DNA from: Trichosporon coremiiforme
Lineage: Eukaryota; Basidiomycota; Tremellomycetes; Trichosporonales; Trichosporonaceae
Reading direction: 5' to 3'
DNA length: 64,000 bases
NCBI GenBank assembly: GCA_039545355.1
Contig: BCJJ01000002.1
Location: forward strand, 645,956 to 709,955
The notes below the pieces were generated by a model, which saw only the letters and a program-made list of their open reading frames with translations, was not told the origin of the DNA and ran no database searches. Positions 12,365 through 24,606 of the stretch are shown here, piece after piece (the stretch's first letter is position 1; the number at the start of each line of letters is the position of its first letter). The translations under genes and the position numbers were made by a program.

Positions 12365-13680
12365 GGTTGTGTCATTGACGGTAGGAGAGCTGGCTGGAGA
12401 TCTGCCTGAAGGAAGGGAGGGAAGGGTGAGATTAAAACATACGAAATGGATTGCTCAGCGGCAGCCTGGGAGCTCGCGGCACGGATATATGACACCAGGG
12501 ACGGGGTGCTGAGACGGTGCGGGGTCGGTGTCGCAAGCTGGGCGGCGCGAGGGAGGGCGGCCTGAGTCGTGCGCCTGTTGTGCGTGTGGAAGGGGGCGAT
12601 GGAGATGGAGGTAGGAATTACGAGATGCGAGTTGTCGAGGCGGACCCGGTTGACGCTGGCGGACGCAAGCGCAGACGCAGACGCGAGGCGGTGGTGCGAG
12701 CGGTGCGTGAGATGCGTTCGGAGCGTGTGTGGGGAGGATGTCTTGAGAAGACGCGGGGAGAGCGAGGGAAGCATGTATGAGAAGGAAGCCCAGGACTCTT
12801 GGATGCAAGGAGGGGGAGGAAGCTAGATGGAGTGACGGGTGAGGCAGTCAGCGGCACGGACAATAGAGAAGACGCCGTGCGGCGGACAGGCAGCAGCGGG
12901 CAGGCAGGCAGGCAGGCAGCAGGCGGGCGGCGACAGGCGATGGCATCTATCTGAATCTCTAGGTGGACCCAGTCGGTCACTCAAAGAACCTAATCCCGGT
13001 TAGGTTTGGCTGTTTTGGCATTGTGCGATGGGCCAGCGAGCGAGCCTTCATCGAGCATCTCGAGCATCTCGAGCAGCTCGCTTTACGTGCGCCGCGCCTT
13101 CAAGCCCGTCACCGGTACGCCCAAGCCTCTCTACTTCTCAGGCGTGCAGGAGCCCGCGCCACCGTCCGGTGCCTTCATCGTTGTTTCCTGCGGGAGCAAA
13201 TCCAGCCACCCACTGGAACCAGGCAACCTCCACCCCACACGTCCACCTTCCCTGGCTGTCCTGTTGCCCATCGCAACCAGTCCACGACGATGGGAAGCCA
13301 CCTCTCTGAGACAGCGACAAACCCAGTTAACAGACAATGCACCCAATGGTGTTTCGCCTGTCGACCATTTTGCAGGAACACGGCCCAGACGGCCGACGGC
13401 GGTCTACATTCCATCGCTGACCACATAACTGACCATGGATTTCTGGCTCGCGCGATGGCACGCCGGTAACGTCGCCAGCCGCTCCGACCCTCTAGCCCAC
13501 GTACCTTTCCCACAAATGTGGCGGAAGCCCCCCTTTCTCAAACATAGGGTGACACTGACCGTACCACAAAGGCTCGGATAATGCTACAGTGTGTATCCAT
13601 CGTGTCAACGTTCTAATGACTGAGAGGCAAGACTAAGGAGGAAGGATGCTCGTGCGTAATGGAGTGAACGAGCTGAACAT
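12365..13680. other. Intergenic, no gene recognised
   Basis: The right part is the downstream end of the surface-protein gene; the left part is the promoter side of the M16 gene. Open frames here are short, overlap on both strands and lack splice-linked partners. Small purine/pyrimidine-rich and CAGGCAGG-type simple repeats occur near 12880-12925, and an ATCTCGAGC short repeat near 13045-13078. I see nothing else. Confidence 0.6.
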
Positions 13681-15270
13681 TCATGATCGTTCCCTCTCCC
13701 ACTCCGGGTCATAGTTTGGTGGCAGGTCCTCGATCTCGGACCCCACGTTGACACGCCCCGCGTCCTGGTGCCTCCGGAAGCCTCCTCTCGGCGCTGATCG
13801 TGGTGGCAGGTCTGCGTACAGTGGCGAGAGCATGCCGTCGTCCGGGTTCGTCGCCGACATCTGCGCCTTGGATGGTGTGCGGCTGGAGTCTCCTCCGGCT
13901 GATGCGACTATCGAACGCTCTGACTCGTCGGCCACAGACGAACTCGATCCCCGTGATGTGAGGAAGTAGGACTGGTAGGCCGGGTTGATCGGGCTGGTGG
14001 GGCTTGGATGGTGGTGGCTGTTGGTGCCGACCGGGCTAGCGGGGCTAAGGTGGTTGTGGCTATAGGTGCCGACCGGGCTGTTCGGGCTGGGACACTCAGA
14101 ACCGCCAACGAAGGGCGAAACGGTGACGACCTGATCGTCGAACGGGTTCGAGCCGCCAGACCCCTGATTGCGAGTGTGCCGGCCAAGGCTCGACATGTTC
14201 GTGCCGTTAGCCTCGAACAGATCAACCTCGGGATTGAGCCGCCGCTTGCGCTGCTGCCTGCGGTTCTCGAGGTAGGTTGACAGCTGTCGCCGGCAGCAGA
14301 ACCAGACAAGAATAGCTTGGATCATGAGCACCACCACCACAACGGCGACAACGATGCCCGCAATCGCACCGCCGGAAAGATCCGCCGCGCTCTTTGGTCG
14401 TGTGCCGGTGATTGCAGTAACGGTGACGACGCCTCCGCGATGCGAGGCTGTCTCTGTCGGCCGCGAGCCCACTGGTGTCGGAGACCACACCGGCGTCGAG
14501 CTGTACGGCAGGTTCAGACAGTCGTCGCTGCCGTCGCCGATCGTGAACACGTCGCTGGTGCCGCCTTGGTTGCCCGCCCCGTCCCACATCGCCCAGATGA
14601 CCTGCGTTCCAGCACGCATGTTCACGGTCCACCCTGTCTGCGTCCTGCCGGACTCGGAATACCACTGGATGACCTCGCCGTTGGGAATTACGCCCGTGAC
14701 AAACGTTCCGTCCTTTACCAGGTCCGGATTCCAGATGAATTCGAGGTTCTCGCATTCGTAGGCAACTGTCGTCGATGGGGTCATGTCGAACTGGAACGGG
14801 GTCCAGGCGCTGACAAGTTCGCAGACGTCCCCCTGCCTCTGGCCTCCGACTGGGAACATCTTCGAGACGCCACCGGTCTGGCGTCAGCTCCGTACACCGC
14901 GCAGAGCACTTACCGCAAAGCCATCCTGGTCCGACAGGATGAAGGTAACATTGGTGCTTTCGGGATACGGCAGGGCGAAGGAGAACTTGCCGCCAGTCGC
15001 ATTCTGTGTCGTCTCGGGGATGGAGATGTTGGTCGCGACGTGGTATGCAGGCTGTAGTCAGCGGAGCGGAGTAAGGGAACGCACAATGGCGGTAATGTAC
15101 AGCGGCGGATTGCCGTTCTGCCACTGGATAACGACGTTGCCGCACTGTGTCAGGTCCTTGGTCGAGACCTCGAAGCCGAGGGGGGCGATCTTCTCTTTCT
15201 GGGCTAAGGCGGCAGTGCTGAGCATGCCAGTCGCAAGGGCGGCAGCGAGCCCGCGGACAAGCCCGAGCAT
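13681..15270 (-). CDS. Single-pass cell-surface protein with signal peptide, function unknown
   Basis: Three exons (15270-15085, 15051-14914, 14877-13681) encode 506 residues; both introns (33 and 36 nt) are needed and keep frame. A signal peptide (LVRGLAAALATGMLSTAALA) opens the protein. The extracellular part has a CGNVVIQWQNGNPPLYITAI motif and a second CENLEFIWNP unit, as in fungal wall-associated beta-sandwich domains. A Gly/Val-rich transmembrane segment lies at about 279-301 (IAGIVVAVVVVVLMIQAIL), followed by a CCRRQ stop-transfer and a Ser/Pro-rich cytoplasmic tail with repeated SPxSPVGTxSH units. The layout recalls wall sensors, but I recognise no named family. Upstream in-frame codons before 15270 have no ATG and are treated as leader. 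Confidence 0.8.
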
Positions 15271-16745
15271 CGTAAGCGGAGACTGCGATGCGCGTCTGCG
15301 CGGTCGAATATGGCGGGAAGAGACAAAGCGAAGCACGAACGGAAGAACAGGCTGATAAACGAGTGTATATGAGCGAAGCGACGATGGTAGCGGGCAACCC
15401 GCAAAGTCCAATGTGTGTCCGGGCAGTCAGGCGAGCCGTATGTCGATGCTGGCCTGTAGTTGGATGAGGTGAGATCAGGATGCAAGAAGAAAACAAAAGC
15501 TGTGCTGGTGATCTGCCCTTCGCGAAGCTACCTGTTCACCGCGACGGGGAGTTCGCCGCGCGTTGGGCCATTGGTCACAGGGCTCGGAGAAGATCTACAG
15601 GTAACCTGGGGGGGGGGGGGGGGGGGGGCGGCCTCCTGGAGACCCGACGCGTAAGACCGTGAGGGCCGAGGAGTGGAGAGGGAGCTTGGGACAGAATGGC
15701 GTACTAGTGTGTTGCCAGCGTCGGCGGGTAGACCCTGTGGCTCCGATCCGACTCCTAGTCGTCTCTGTCTGCTCTGGCCATTTCATCCAGAAGCCGACCA
15801 GATCTGAGGCCCATGTCGTGCATGCATGCATGAGAGGTTTTCAGAGTTGCTGCGTTTGGAGCTGATGATGCATTGCAAAGGCGGTAGAGTCACCGCAGGA
15901 GGACGGCGGCCGCTAGCGTACCCGTAGTGCCTCGGTGTTGTGCGGGCCAGAGCTAGCCCGAAGGAATTGAGTGACCCACTCCTCCGTCCTCCCTTGCTCT
16001 CTCCCTACTGACCCAGCGTTTTCGCACTTCCTGTCTGCAAGGAATGCAGCGGACGCAGCGCAGAACAGTTTCACCGACGCGAGTAGGCTTGCCAAGCAGG
16101 CTGCGGCATGCGCGACATATGGACATGGGAATGGGAGTGGTGTTGACAGCATCGGGTGGACATGCGAAAATCAGGCGCCACCCTGCTCTACCACCCTAAC
16201 TGTCACCTGTTCGCGTCCGTGCCCGCTCGAGTTCGTCAAGCCGGCCGGGTTTGCCGACACCCTCACTTGCGCCACTCGGAGGCCGGCGGTCAAGTCAACG
16301 GACACTGTGTAGTTTAGAGAGACTTGGTCGCCGTCAGAGTACGGTCTCGTTACGCCTGCGAGGGGGCAACCATGCGAGCTGGCGCGTTGGCACTGGTGGG
16401 CAAGTCGGGGCCGGTTTTGGGACCGGCGACTTTGACTGATGTTTTGACAGACCAGCTGTTGCGTGTTCTGAACTTTTGCATTGATCTCGAAGCCTAATCG
16501 GCGCATTCATGCAGAATCCGATGAGCTCTCTCCGGCAGCTACCTTTGAGATAAGCATGTCGTTGACGAGCAGGCAGAGAGTATTGCTGTTGCCCTCTTCG
16601 CCTCACCTCATGAACTGGTTGGTGGTGGTGGTCGATTTACTCCCGTCGCCACCGATCCACCGTGGGTAACCCGCCCTCAATCATGGCCGCCTCCACAACG
16701 ATATCAGTCGACTAACTGCATCATCATCAAAACAATTCTGCCGCC
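15271..16745. other. Intergenic, no gene recognised; contains a G21 tract
   Basis: Divergent promoter region between the surface-protein gene and snu23. No open frame shows family features or paired splice sites. The only striking element is the 21-G run listed separately. Confidence 0.55.
15608..15628. repeat. Homopolymer of 21 G
   Basis: An uninterrupted run of 21 G on the + strand in intergenic DNA, about 340 bp upstream of the surface-protein start. Runs of this length slip in replication and in sequencing, so the exact count is uncertain. Confidence 0.9.
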
Positions 16746-17465
16746 ATGTCCGCCGAGCGCAAGAACTGGGACAAGGGCGAGTGGGCGGACAAGGCGCGGC
16801 AGCGCGACGCCGAGGCCGCCAAGCACGCCAAGGCGCGCGACCAGGCCATGAAGGAGGGTGAGTACTCACACGATCCGCTCTTCTCGCTACGTAGCCTTGC
16901 TCGAGCTAGCTAACCTCCAGGCAAGAAGTATGTGCTCCGCGACGACTTGCCCCAGCCCACCGCTTCGGCACAGGCGCATGGCAACCTCAACCTGTCCAAG
17001 AATCTGGGCAAGACTGTGCTCTCGCAAGTCTCGTCCCAGCGCGGGCCGGGCTTCTACTGCGAGCTCTGCAATCGGACCTTCAAAGATTCTCTCTCATATG
17101 TCGACCACCTGAACAGTAGATTCCACCTGTCCAAGCTAGGTCAATCGACCCACGTCGCGCGATCCACCCTCGCGCAAGTGCGCGAGAAGATCCGGCTGCT
17201 CCGGGAACAATCTCAGGCGAAAGTCGACGCGAAGAATTACGATTTCGAGAAGCGTATCGCCGAGGTTAGAGGGCTGGAGGAGGAGAAGAGAAAAAAGCGG
17301 AGGGAGGAGAGGAAGCGGAAGAAGGAACAGAGACGGAAGGAGTGGGAACTCGAGCAGAGGGGGATCGATCCCAAGACGGTCAAGGATGGAGATGTCGATA
17401 TGGAGGAACAGACGAGTATGGAGGCCATGATGGGCTTTGGGGGTTTCGGGAGCAGCAAGAAGTAG
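16746..17465 (+). CDS. snu23: Snu23/ZMAT2 U4/U6.U5 tri-snRNP protein
   Basis: Spliceosomal protein of the precatalytic B complex. Exons 16746-16857 and 16921-17465 encode 218 residues. The N-terminus (ERKNWDKGEWADKARQRD) and VLRDDLPQPT are characteristic. One U1-type C2H2 finger follows, FYCELCNRTFKDSLSYVDH, with the second histidine pair in LNSRFH. Next is the conserved helix (STLAQVREKIRLLREQ), then a very Lys/Arg/Glu-rich coiled-coil tail and an acidic, Met/Gly-rich end. The length matches the family. The single 63-nt intron ends TAACCTCCAG. Confidence 0.92.
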
Positions 17466-17818
17466 TCTTAGATTGTAAAATTATGTAGACATGTAATTGT
17501 TAGTCATCTTGCAGAGAGTCACCTCGTTCCCTCCCATCGGAAAGACGACCAACTGGCAACAACGCACACAAACCACTCGGCCCACCGTTCTGATCATCAT
17601 TTGCATTGAACTGTTTCTCTACTGACAATTTTCGGGGATACACGGTCAAAGGGGAATTAAGAGAGCTGGACGATAAAGAGGGTCGCTGTTGAAGAGGGAA
17701 GAGTACAAAGTTCTATGGAGGTAGTAGTCATGTGTCGATGAGTTTTGGTCTTGGGCGAGGGAGATATAGATATGCGAGGAGTAATATGCTGGTTGATGAT
17801 TGATGGCGCCTGAGCTCT

Positions 17819-20800
17819 TTACTCCTGGCCGAAGCCCTCGGTCTCGTCGACGGCGATGGTGAGCTTCTGCTCAAGGCTCTCGTACGTCTTGTACGCGGGG
17901 AGGTCGATGCGGTTGAAGCACGTGTGCGACTTGGGCAGCTGGGTGATCTCGCCGGCCTTCTCGATCGTGAAGCGTCGCGGGCCGTCCGAGCCCTGCAGGT
18001 CCTTGAACCCGTTGACGGGGATACGAGACGTTCCCGTCGTGAACTGAAGCAGGCGCGACTTGCGCTCCGCAGGCCACGAGCGCACAATCTTCCAGAACCA
18101 CTCAATCACCTCGTCGCTCGGGTTGTATCCACGGTAGTCGGTGTGCTTCTGCCAGTCGTCGACGTCGATCTCGGACATACCACCGATGAGCAGCTCGAGC
18201 TCGCGCTCGTCGAACACGTTGATCAGCTCCTGCGGGATGATCTCGTTGAAACCGCTCATGAAGCTCTCGAACTGCTGCGACACACGGCGCGAGATACGAT
18301 ACTCGGTCACCAGGTCGACGTATTCCTTCTTGTTGTCCTCGTTGACCTCAATGTTCTGTCCGTTCTCCTTCAGGTCAACCGTGACCATCTCGCCGAAGTG
18401 CTCCTCCGTGATCGAGAACGTCTCCTCGATGATATCGGTGATGTCGTTCTCGAGCATCCACGTGAGCGAACGGTGCAGCGACGCGTCGACAGACTCGAGG
18501 TCCGCGAGGGAGATGCGCTTCTTCAGGATCATCTTGTAGAACGCGACAATGAAGTAGGCGTCAAGGAAACGACGGTGGAAGATACCGAGACCGACGACAC
18601 GTCCGATGAACTTGAAGTAGTTCAGATGCTCCGGATTCACGCCCGAGTTCGGGTTGATCTGAAGCGTGTAGTTGTCGTGCGCAGAGTACTCGAACAGACA
18701 GTAGAACGGGTTGAACATCTCGTGCGACAGCAGGAAGAAGAATTCACGCGACAGACCTCCGTAGTCGAGACCGTCCTCACCCTCGAACTTGATCATGAGA
18801 CGCTTCTTCAGGTCGTTCGGCGTCTGGCGCATGATCTCCGTGTACGATCCCTCGAAGATGTTGTTACGCGACACCTTGACGTGACACTGGCCAGTGTTCG
18901 AGCGGAGCGCAGGCTGCGAACGGAAGTAGATAAGCTTGCGACGGAAGTCACGCTTGTACTGCGGCACGTTCTGGTCAAGCGACGACGGCAGACGCGGGTC
19001 GTCCCAGGTCGTCGTCTTCGTGTTGTGATCGACGAAGTAGACACGGGCAGTCGAAGTGAGACGCATCTCCCATCCGGACGGAAGCGGGCCGAGAGTCGTG
19101 ACCGACTGCTGCTGGACCGTGACACCAGGCTGGTTCGGCGCCATGACGCGCAGCAGCTGCTGGCGACGAGGGTCGACCCAAGTCGTGGTGCGCGTGTTGT
19201 GGTCGACGAAGTACGGGCGGCCCTCGGGGGTGAAGCGCTGCTCCCATCCGGCAGGAAGAGGCCCGGAGCCGACGGTGGTCGCCTGGTTCGTCGATCCAAT
19301 GGTCGTCGGCTGGCTCTGGTTCGGGGTCTGAGAACCACCGGTCGTGTTCGCGCCAAGCATGTCCTCGGCCGTGAGACGCGTGTTGTGGTGGGCACGGGCG
19401 ACACCGGTCGAGTTGGCAGCATTGTTCGTGTTCGACTGCTGGTCGCTGCTGGGGCGGCTCCACGTGGTCGTGCGTGTATTGTGGTCAACGTAATACTGAC
19501 GGCCGAGGTGATCAATGCGACGCTCCCATCCATGAGGCAGGGGCCCGAGCTGGTCCGAATGCGAATCAAACTGGGTGTTGCCCGCCGATCCTGCACCGCC
19601 CGCAACCGCACTGATCGCGGACTGCTGGTGGTTCTGCGACGGCACAACGGGGCTCGTCTGTGACGGCTGCTGAGAGTTCATCGTAGCAGTGCTGTTCGTG
19701 TTGATGGCAGCCGTGGACGGGGCCGTCGTGGTAGCCGTGGTGGGGTTGGAAGTAGTGGAACCGCCAGTGGCAAAGGAGTCACGGGGATTGTGCGTGGCCG
19801 GGCTGTCGGGCTCTGGCGTGGAGGTGTTGTTGGCGTTGAGCGAGTTAGTCGAGGACTCGCCGCCAGTGTTGATCGCAGCCGGTCGAGCGCTGGGGGTGGG
19901 GCCCGGGTTGGTGATGGGGGTGGAAGTCTGGGTGGAAAGGTAAACGATGAGTTTGCCGTTGACAGGAGTATTGTCAGATCCCTTCTTGAGATCCTTGGTG
20001 AGCATTTCTGTGGACTAGTCAGACACTGGCCCACTGATGACACATGTTGGACTTGGTTCCGGGTCCGGATGGTAGCGGGGGCGAAACCGTTATTCAGGTC
20101 CGGCGGCGAGCCAGAAGCTGAGCTAGTTTCGAAGCGGTCGCCGCAATAGTGCCCGCCGTCACTCGACCGTTCACCGTGACTCGAAATAGCGCGTGCACTC
20201 ACCTTGTCCACCGAGCTCCAGGTCGAGAACGTCCGACACCTTGATGTTGATGACACCAAGGAACCCCTGGTCCTGCACAAACGTCAGCACACACTCGCGC
20301 GACACCCCATGCAACAACGTCGCCACTCACCCTTCTCTTGAACTTGCGCTGATCAAAGATCTGCACAACAACGACGCTCGAATCCTTCACGGTGCTGTAC
20401 GGTCAGTTTCGGGCGTCTGGTCGCTCGCCGTTAACCCACATGTCAAAGTTCTCATTCCAGTAAGGGTTCAGCGTGCGCTTCATCACCGAGGTGGTGTGAA
20501 TCTGCTCGCCGTCAACCGAGACAATCGCGAACGGGTCCGGCAGACGGAGGATGTCCCGCTTGATGAGCGAGTCCGCAGCGACGACTGTTAGCAGCGGGCG
20601 CCCAGGCCATGTCGGTGCGCGCGAAGACGGTCCGAGAATGAATTCAGAGCGATAAAACAGCACAGATCAAGGTCGAAGGGCAGCGCAGGATTCCGAGGAG
20701 CGCAAGTTCATGGATGATCGGGCGCGGTGATCACGAGAGGGGCGGCACGAATTGAACGGTCGTCGGAAAGGCGGTTCGAAGGAGTGTTGCGTGAGAGGTG

Positions 20801-21107
20801 GGAAGCGGCGCAAGCGAATGGTATGTTGGACGAGTAGGAGTTGAACGAAAGGCACATGTCAGCGACGGTTCACGAAACAAGGAGCCCCTTAAGACGTACT
20901 AGTAATGCGGATTTTGCGCGACCTGAACGATATTCATGTGTTTTTCGGTGCGGGGACGGGTCATGGGATGCAGCGAGCACGAGGACAATAGCATGGAGAA
21001 CGGTCGGCACGGCGAGGTGGGGCGGCATGTCAGCAGTGACGCCGGCAGGGTAAGCGGAGGGGCTCGACTCACTGGTGCGCGCGGTTTTGGAGTGCTGCCG
21101 TCGACAT
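17819..21107 (-). CDS. rsp5: NEDD4-family HECT E3 ubiquitin ligase (Rsp5)
   Basis: C2-WW-WW-WW-HECT ubiquitin ligase that ubiquitinates membrane cargo and many cytosolic substrates. Six exons: 21107-21073, 20922-20900 (23 nt), 20584-20440, 20394-20331, 20272-20203 and 20007-17819, 841 residues. The C2 domain (about 13-135) reads [41 protein letters not shown] and [20 protein letters not shown] Ser/Thr/Asn-rich linker leads to three WW domains, the first at about 266-298, each with GPLPxGWExR and VDHNTxTTTW. The HECT domain includes [14 protein letters not shown], and the catalytic cysteine is in SHTCFNR, about residue 809. The end EGFGQE is typical. The first three exons are joined by 150- and 315-nt introns. 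Confidence 0.95.
20900..20922 (-). other. 23-nt micro-exon of rsp5
   Basis: Flanked by an acceptor (TCGTTCAG) and a donor (GTACGT). It supplies the codons that join exon 1 (ending in two bases of a Gln codon) to exon 3 and yields QSRKIRITIVAADS, the first C2 strand. Without it the frame fails, since exon 1 leaves phase 2 and exon 3 needs phase 1. Confidence 0.78.
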
Positions 21108-22202
21108 GGTGCACGGGGCCCTTGCGGCGGGATGTCAGCGATGGGGTTACGATGAGGTGTCGATGTAGAGGTGTCTTGGTCGGGTCGGAGGGGGTGATGT
21201 CGGGATGTCGAAGATGGACGACAAACGAGAGGATGACAAGGACGTGTGGGTGGAGAGATGATGAGTCAGGGAGGCTGAAGAGTCAGAGTGCAGGCTCAGC
21301 GGGGGAGCGCCTGGAGCAGGCGTGCAGCGAGCGGTCCGTCGAGGCGAGGCGAGGACGGGAGAAGAGCGGCCGGCTCAAATCGCCTTGCCTGCTTGGCGGG
21401 TTTCAGGTCCTGTGGTCAGGCAGATTTTCTAATTGTCCATAATTCACCGCTGCGGTATGTCCTAATTGACTCCTAATCATGGGTCAGACAGTCATCTCAA
21501 CGGCCAGCGGGCCAGCGTGCCTGCGGGCCAGCGATCAGATCCAGCCGCCCGCCAGCCGTGCCAAATTTAGTTCCGGCCCACCTCAAACGTCCCTCAAAGA
21601 TCCCCATCTGGCACCTGGCTGGCATGGCTGGTCTGTTGCGCAGTTGGCCAGCCCAGCGCCCATGCCCATGCACCCCACTCGGGCCACCCGGGCCACCCAG
21701 GCCATCCAGGTGATCGACGTCACGGCCCGTCCGCCCGCTGCCCATGACGACGCATGCCTGCCGCCTGTCGTCTATAAAACAACACCTCCGAATCCCTCTC
21801 ATCCTCAGGGTGACGCGCGCACACCGCGATTGCTTGCATGGGCTGTCACGGCCAGCAAGCTGGCACGGCGGTTGGCAGTGGCTATGCAGATCAAAACACC
21901 AGAATAGAATGCTCACTTGAAGCATTCACATCAGCTCACACCACAGCCTCAACCGGGCTGTGTGCAACACACTGTTGGGCGAGCCTCGCCGACCACAACA
22001 TGCCATTCATTCTGTCTAATCGCCCCGAGCAGAAGCTGACAACTCACAAGACAGCCACACAATGACGTCGGTCGATCCCTGGTGATGACATGCAACATTG
22101 TTAAAAATCCTAGTCTATTTACACAACTCTTGAGACCAAAACACACCCGACTCTCAACTTGGGAACGCAATCGAAATGAGAAAATGGACAAGCTTATCCA
22201 CC
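21108..22202. other. Intergenic, no gene recognised
   Basis: Promoter side of rsp5 and 3' side of mif2. A TATAAAA is present at about 21774 but I find no coding exon behind it. Open frames are short and unpaired. Short CCAGGCCA-type repeats occur near 21680-21715. Confidence 0.5.
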
Positions 22203-24606
22203 TCAAGCAGCAACGGAGCGTCGCTGCGGCAGTCGTAAGACTCGGTCGTCATCGTCGCTGCTCGCCTCCTGGCTACCCTCCTCCTCTTCAGACTCCTCCT
22301 CCTCCTCCACGGCGCCCAGGCTCCTCTCGCTCTGAGACAGCATGTGCTGGGCAGCGCGTTCTTGAACCTCAGCTTCTTCGGCTTCGCTCGCGGTGATCTT
22401 GCGTGCCTGGGCAAAGAACAGCTTGGCCGTGGTCGTCGGCGAAACGTTCTCGATGGCGTACGCGTTGCCACGGGGGATCAGGAACTGGCCGCCAACAGCC
22501 ATCACGAAACTAGTTCGGTGAAGCTCAACTCGCACTGCTCCAGCAATCACATAGAAGACCTGTATGTCAGTCACAACTCTCCCTTATGCAAACTCACGTA
22601 TGCGTTGTCGCGCGACGGCTTAGCTGGCTTGCTACCCCCAACGGGGATCTCGACGATACCCGAGGCGATGAACTTCTCTTCGCCGAAGATCTTCTCGTAC
22701 TGGAATTCGAAGTCTGGACCGACAACGGTCTTCGGATTGACTCGACTGCGCGGCAGCGCAACGCGGCGTGACACCTCGCGCCCGGAAGGGTATTCGCACA
22801 CCAGCGCGTTCTCCTTCGTGCTGTCGTCCCAGCCCTCCTCCACCGGCACCGACTCTGACCGAGCACGTACAGACCGAGTGGCACTGCGGCCAGTGCGGGC
22901 TCGGGCTCCGCCGCGAGGCTTGGCGCGGGGTGGCTTCGTGGGCTCCGGAGGGATGTGCACGACGGACTTGATGACAGCCTGGTATTCGCCACGTGCATAC
23001 TCGACACGCTCGCCGCGCCACCACTCCAGCGGCCGCATGTGCTGGCGACCGGAACGCCGCGTCTTGAAGTCGCCTGTGTAGTTGTTCTCCGTTCCTAATT
23101 GTCAGTTGAGCCGCCTGATTAAACTTACTGTCTGGAAGCTGAGAGATGCGAGATCGCTTCGGCACGGGTATATCGGCAGCGGAGCGCGGCGTAGAAGCCT
23201 CTTTCTTCTTCTTCGGGCGGCTCTTCGGCTTAGGAGTTCGATCCTCGCTGATGGCTGTGACATTGCCCGCCTCCTCGTCGTCCATCTCCTCCTCCTCGAT
23301 AGCACGCCGCTCCAGCGAGAGGTCGCCCTCTTCATCGCCGACGTCGTCCATGACGCCAGTGATATTCGCAGTGTCGACAGTGTCCACCGTGTTGTCAGCA
23401 GTATTGTCAATATCGTCCATAGTGTTGTCAACGTCATCCACCGTGTTGTCAATGTTGTCCACAGTATTGTCGATGTCATAGTTCGTGTCGTCCTCAGCAG
23501 GCAAGTCATCCTCGTCGTTGACTTCGAAGCCGCCTTCGGGGCCGCCGGCGTCGCTGTAATCGCCGTACGTATCGGCAACACCGCTGGGGTCACGGCCGTC
23601 GTCATAGGCAGGCTCATGGAAGCTTCTGCTGTTGTTCACATCGTCTTCTTCCTCGTCTTCGTCTTCGGGTATGGGACCTTTCGACTTGCCGTGGACAGAT
23701 GTGCGGAGACCAGGGTCTCGGACCTTGCCAGAGTTGGTGGCCCTAGGCGTTTGCGGCTCGTTGACTTGCTCGTCGTCCTCCTCCTCTTCTGGGTCGTCGT
23801 CCTCGATGGGCCTACGCTCGAACGAAATCTCCTCCACGACGTCCTCTTCGAACTCCGCACTGATGTCGACCCCCATGCCCTGTCCCATGTCGTCGTCCGC
23901 CTCTAACGCTGGCGGTGAATGCAGACCCGAGATTTCATTTCGTAATGGCGTAGTCGGCGACAGTCGCGGTTCGAGAGGGCGGTAGTTAACGCCGATCGTG
24001 GAGCGTCGCGCAGTGATGGACATTGAAGGGGAAGGAATGGCGTCGAAGCCGACACTTGGCGACTTCGGTGGCAACCTGTGCATTCTCGGAACAGACACGG
24101 AAGGTGGGGGATCTGAATGTCAGATGCTTCATAAGGAGTCACCTACTGGGAGAGCTGGGGAAGTGGAGCCGCGGCGTTCCGCTCATGTCATCATCGTCGT
24201 CATCCGCGAGGAGGTTCTCAGCAAACGCCTCGTCGTCCTCGTCCGCCACCATATCGCTGATGCGTGATCGGCGCGATCGATTCGTTCGGACGGTGCTAGG
24301 CGACGACCCATCACCCCGTCTCCCCGCTGGCGTCTGGAGGCGGGAGCTCGATGGACCTGACTGCGGCGACGAGCGGAAGAACTCGTCGGCGTCTTCGAAT
24401 CCCTCCTCGTTAAGTGGGACGTTCGTTGGCATCGCGCGTCCTGTACGTCTGCGGCGTTAGCTCTCAGCTGAACAGGCAGGCTTGACTCACGATCCGACCT
24501 CCTTCGGACGCGCGTTGAATTTCAGGTAGTCATCCTTGTGCTGCCGCCGCCCAGGGGTGCGACCTGGCGTCCGTCGAGCGTGACTTCCAGGCGTCACTGG
24601 CAGCAT
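22203..24606 (-). CDS. mif2: Mif2/CENP-C inner kinetochore protein
   Basis: Binds the CENP-A nucleosome and recruits the outer kinetochore. Five exons: 24606-24491, 24448-24147, 24112-23129, 23094-22598 and 22559-22203, 751 residues, all junctions in frame. The N-terminal block SRTGRAMPTNVPLNEEG, then FEDADEFFRSSP, is the Mif2 N-motif and is completed only by splicing. The middle is acidic with a heptad repeat of the DNTVDDI type. The CENP-C signature RRSGRQHMRPLEWWRGERV lies at about 480-498. The C-terminal cupin dimerisation domain (about 630-720) shows VFYVIAGAVRVELHRTSFV and LIPRGNAYAIENVS, with KLFFAQARK. A Glu/Asp-rich tail ends the protein. The first ATG (24606) gives a basic Pro/Arg start. 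Confidence 0.94.
23390..23478 (-). repeat. Coding minisatellite in mif2
   Basis: About four degenerate 21-bp units encode seven-residue repeats built on D-N-T-x-D-D/N-I/V (DNIDNTVDDVDNTMDDIDNT). The repeat is in frame, so unit number can change without breaking the protein. Confidence 0.7.

Noticed and set aside
12455..12980. Minus-strand frames upstream of the M16 gene
   Set aside because: His/Pro/Arg-rich, overlapping in several frames and lying in probable 5'UTR; no domain or splice partner.
17924..19663. 579-codon plus-strand frame opposite rsp5
   Set aside because: Antisense shadow of the WW/HECT exon; no splice logic, Arg/Val/Leu-rich composition.
21479..21925. 142-codon frames on both strands between rsp5 and mif2
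   Set aside because: Equal-length opposite frames over a repeat-like CCAGGCCA stretch; nothing protein-like.
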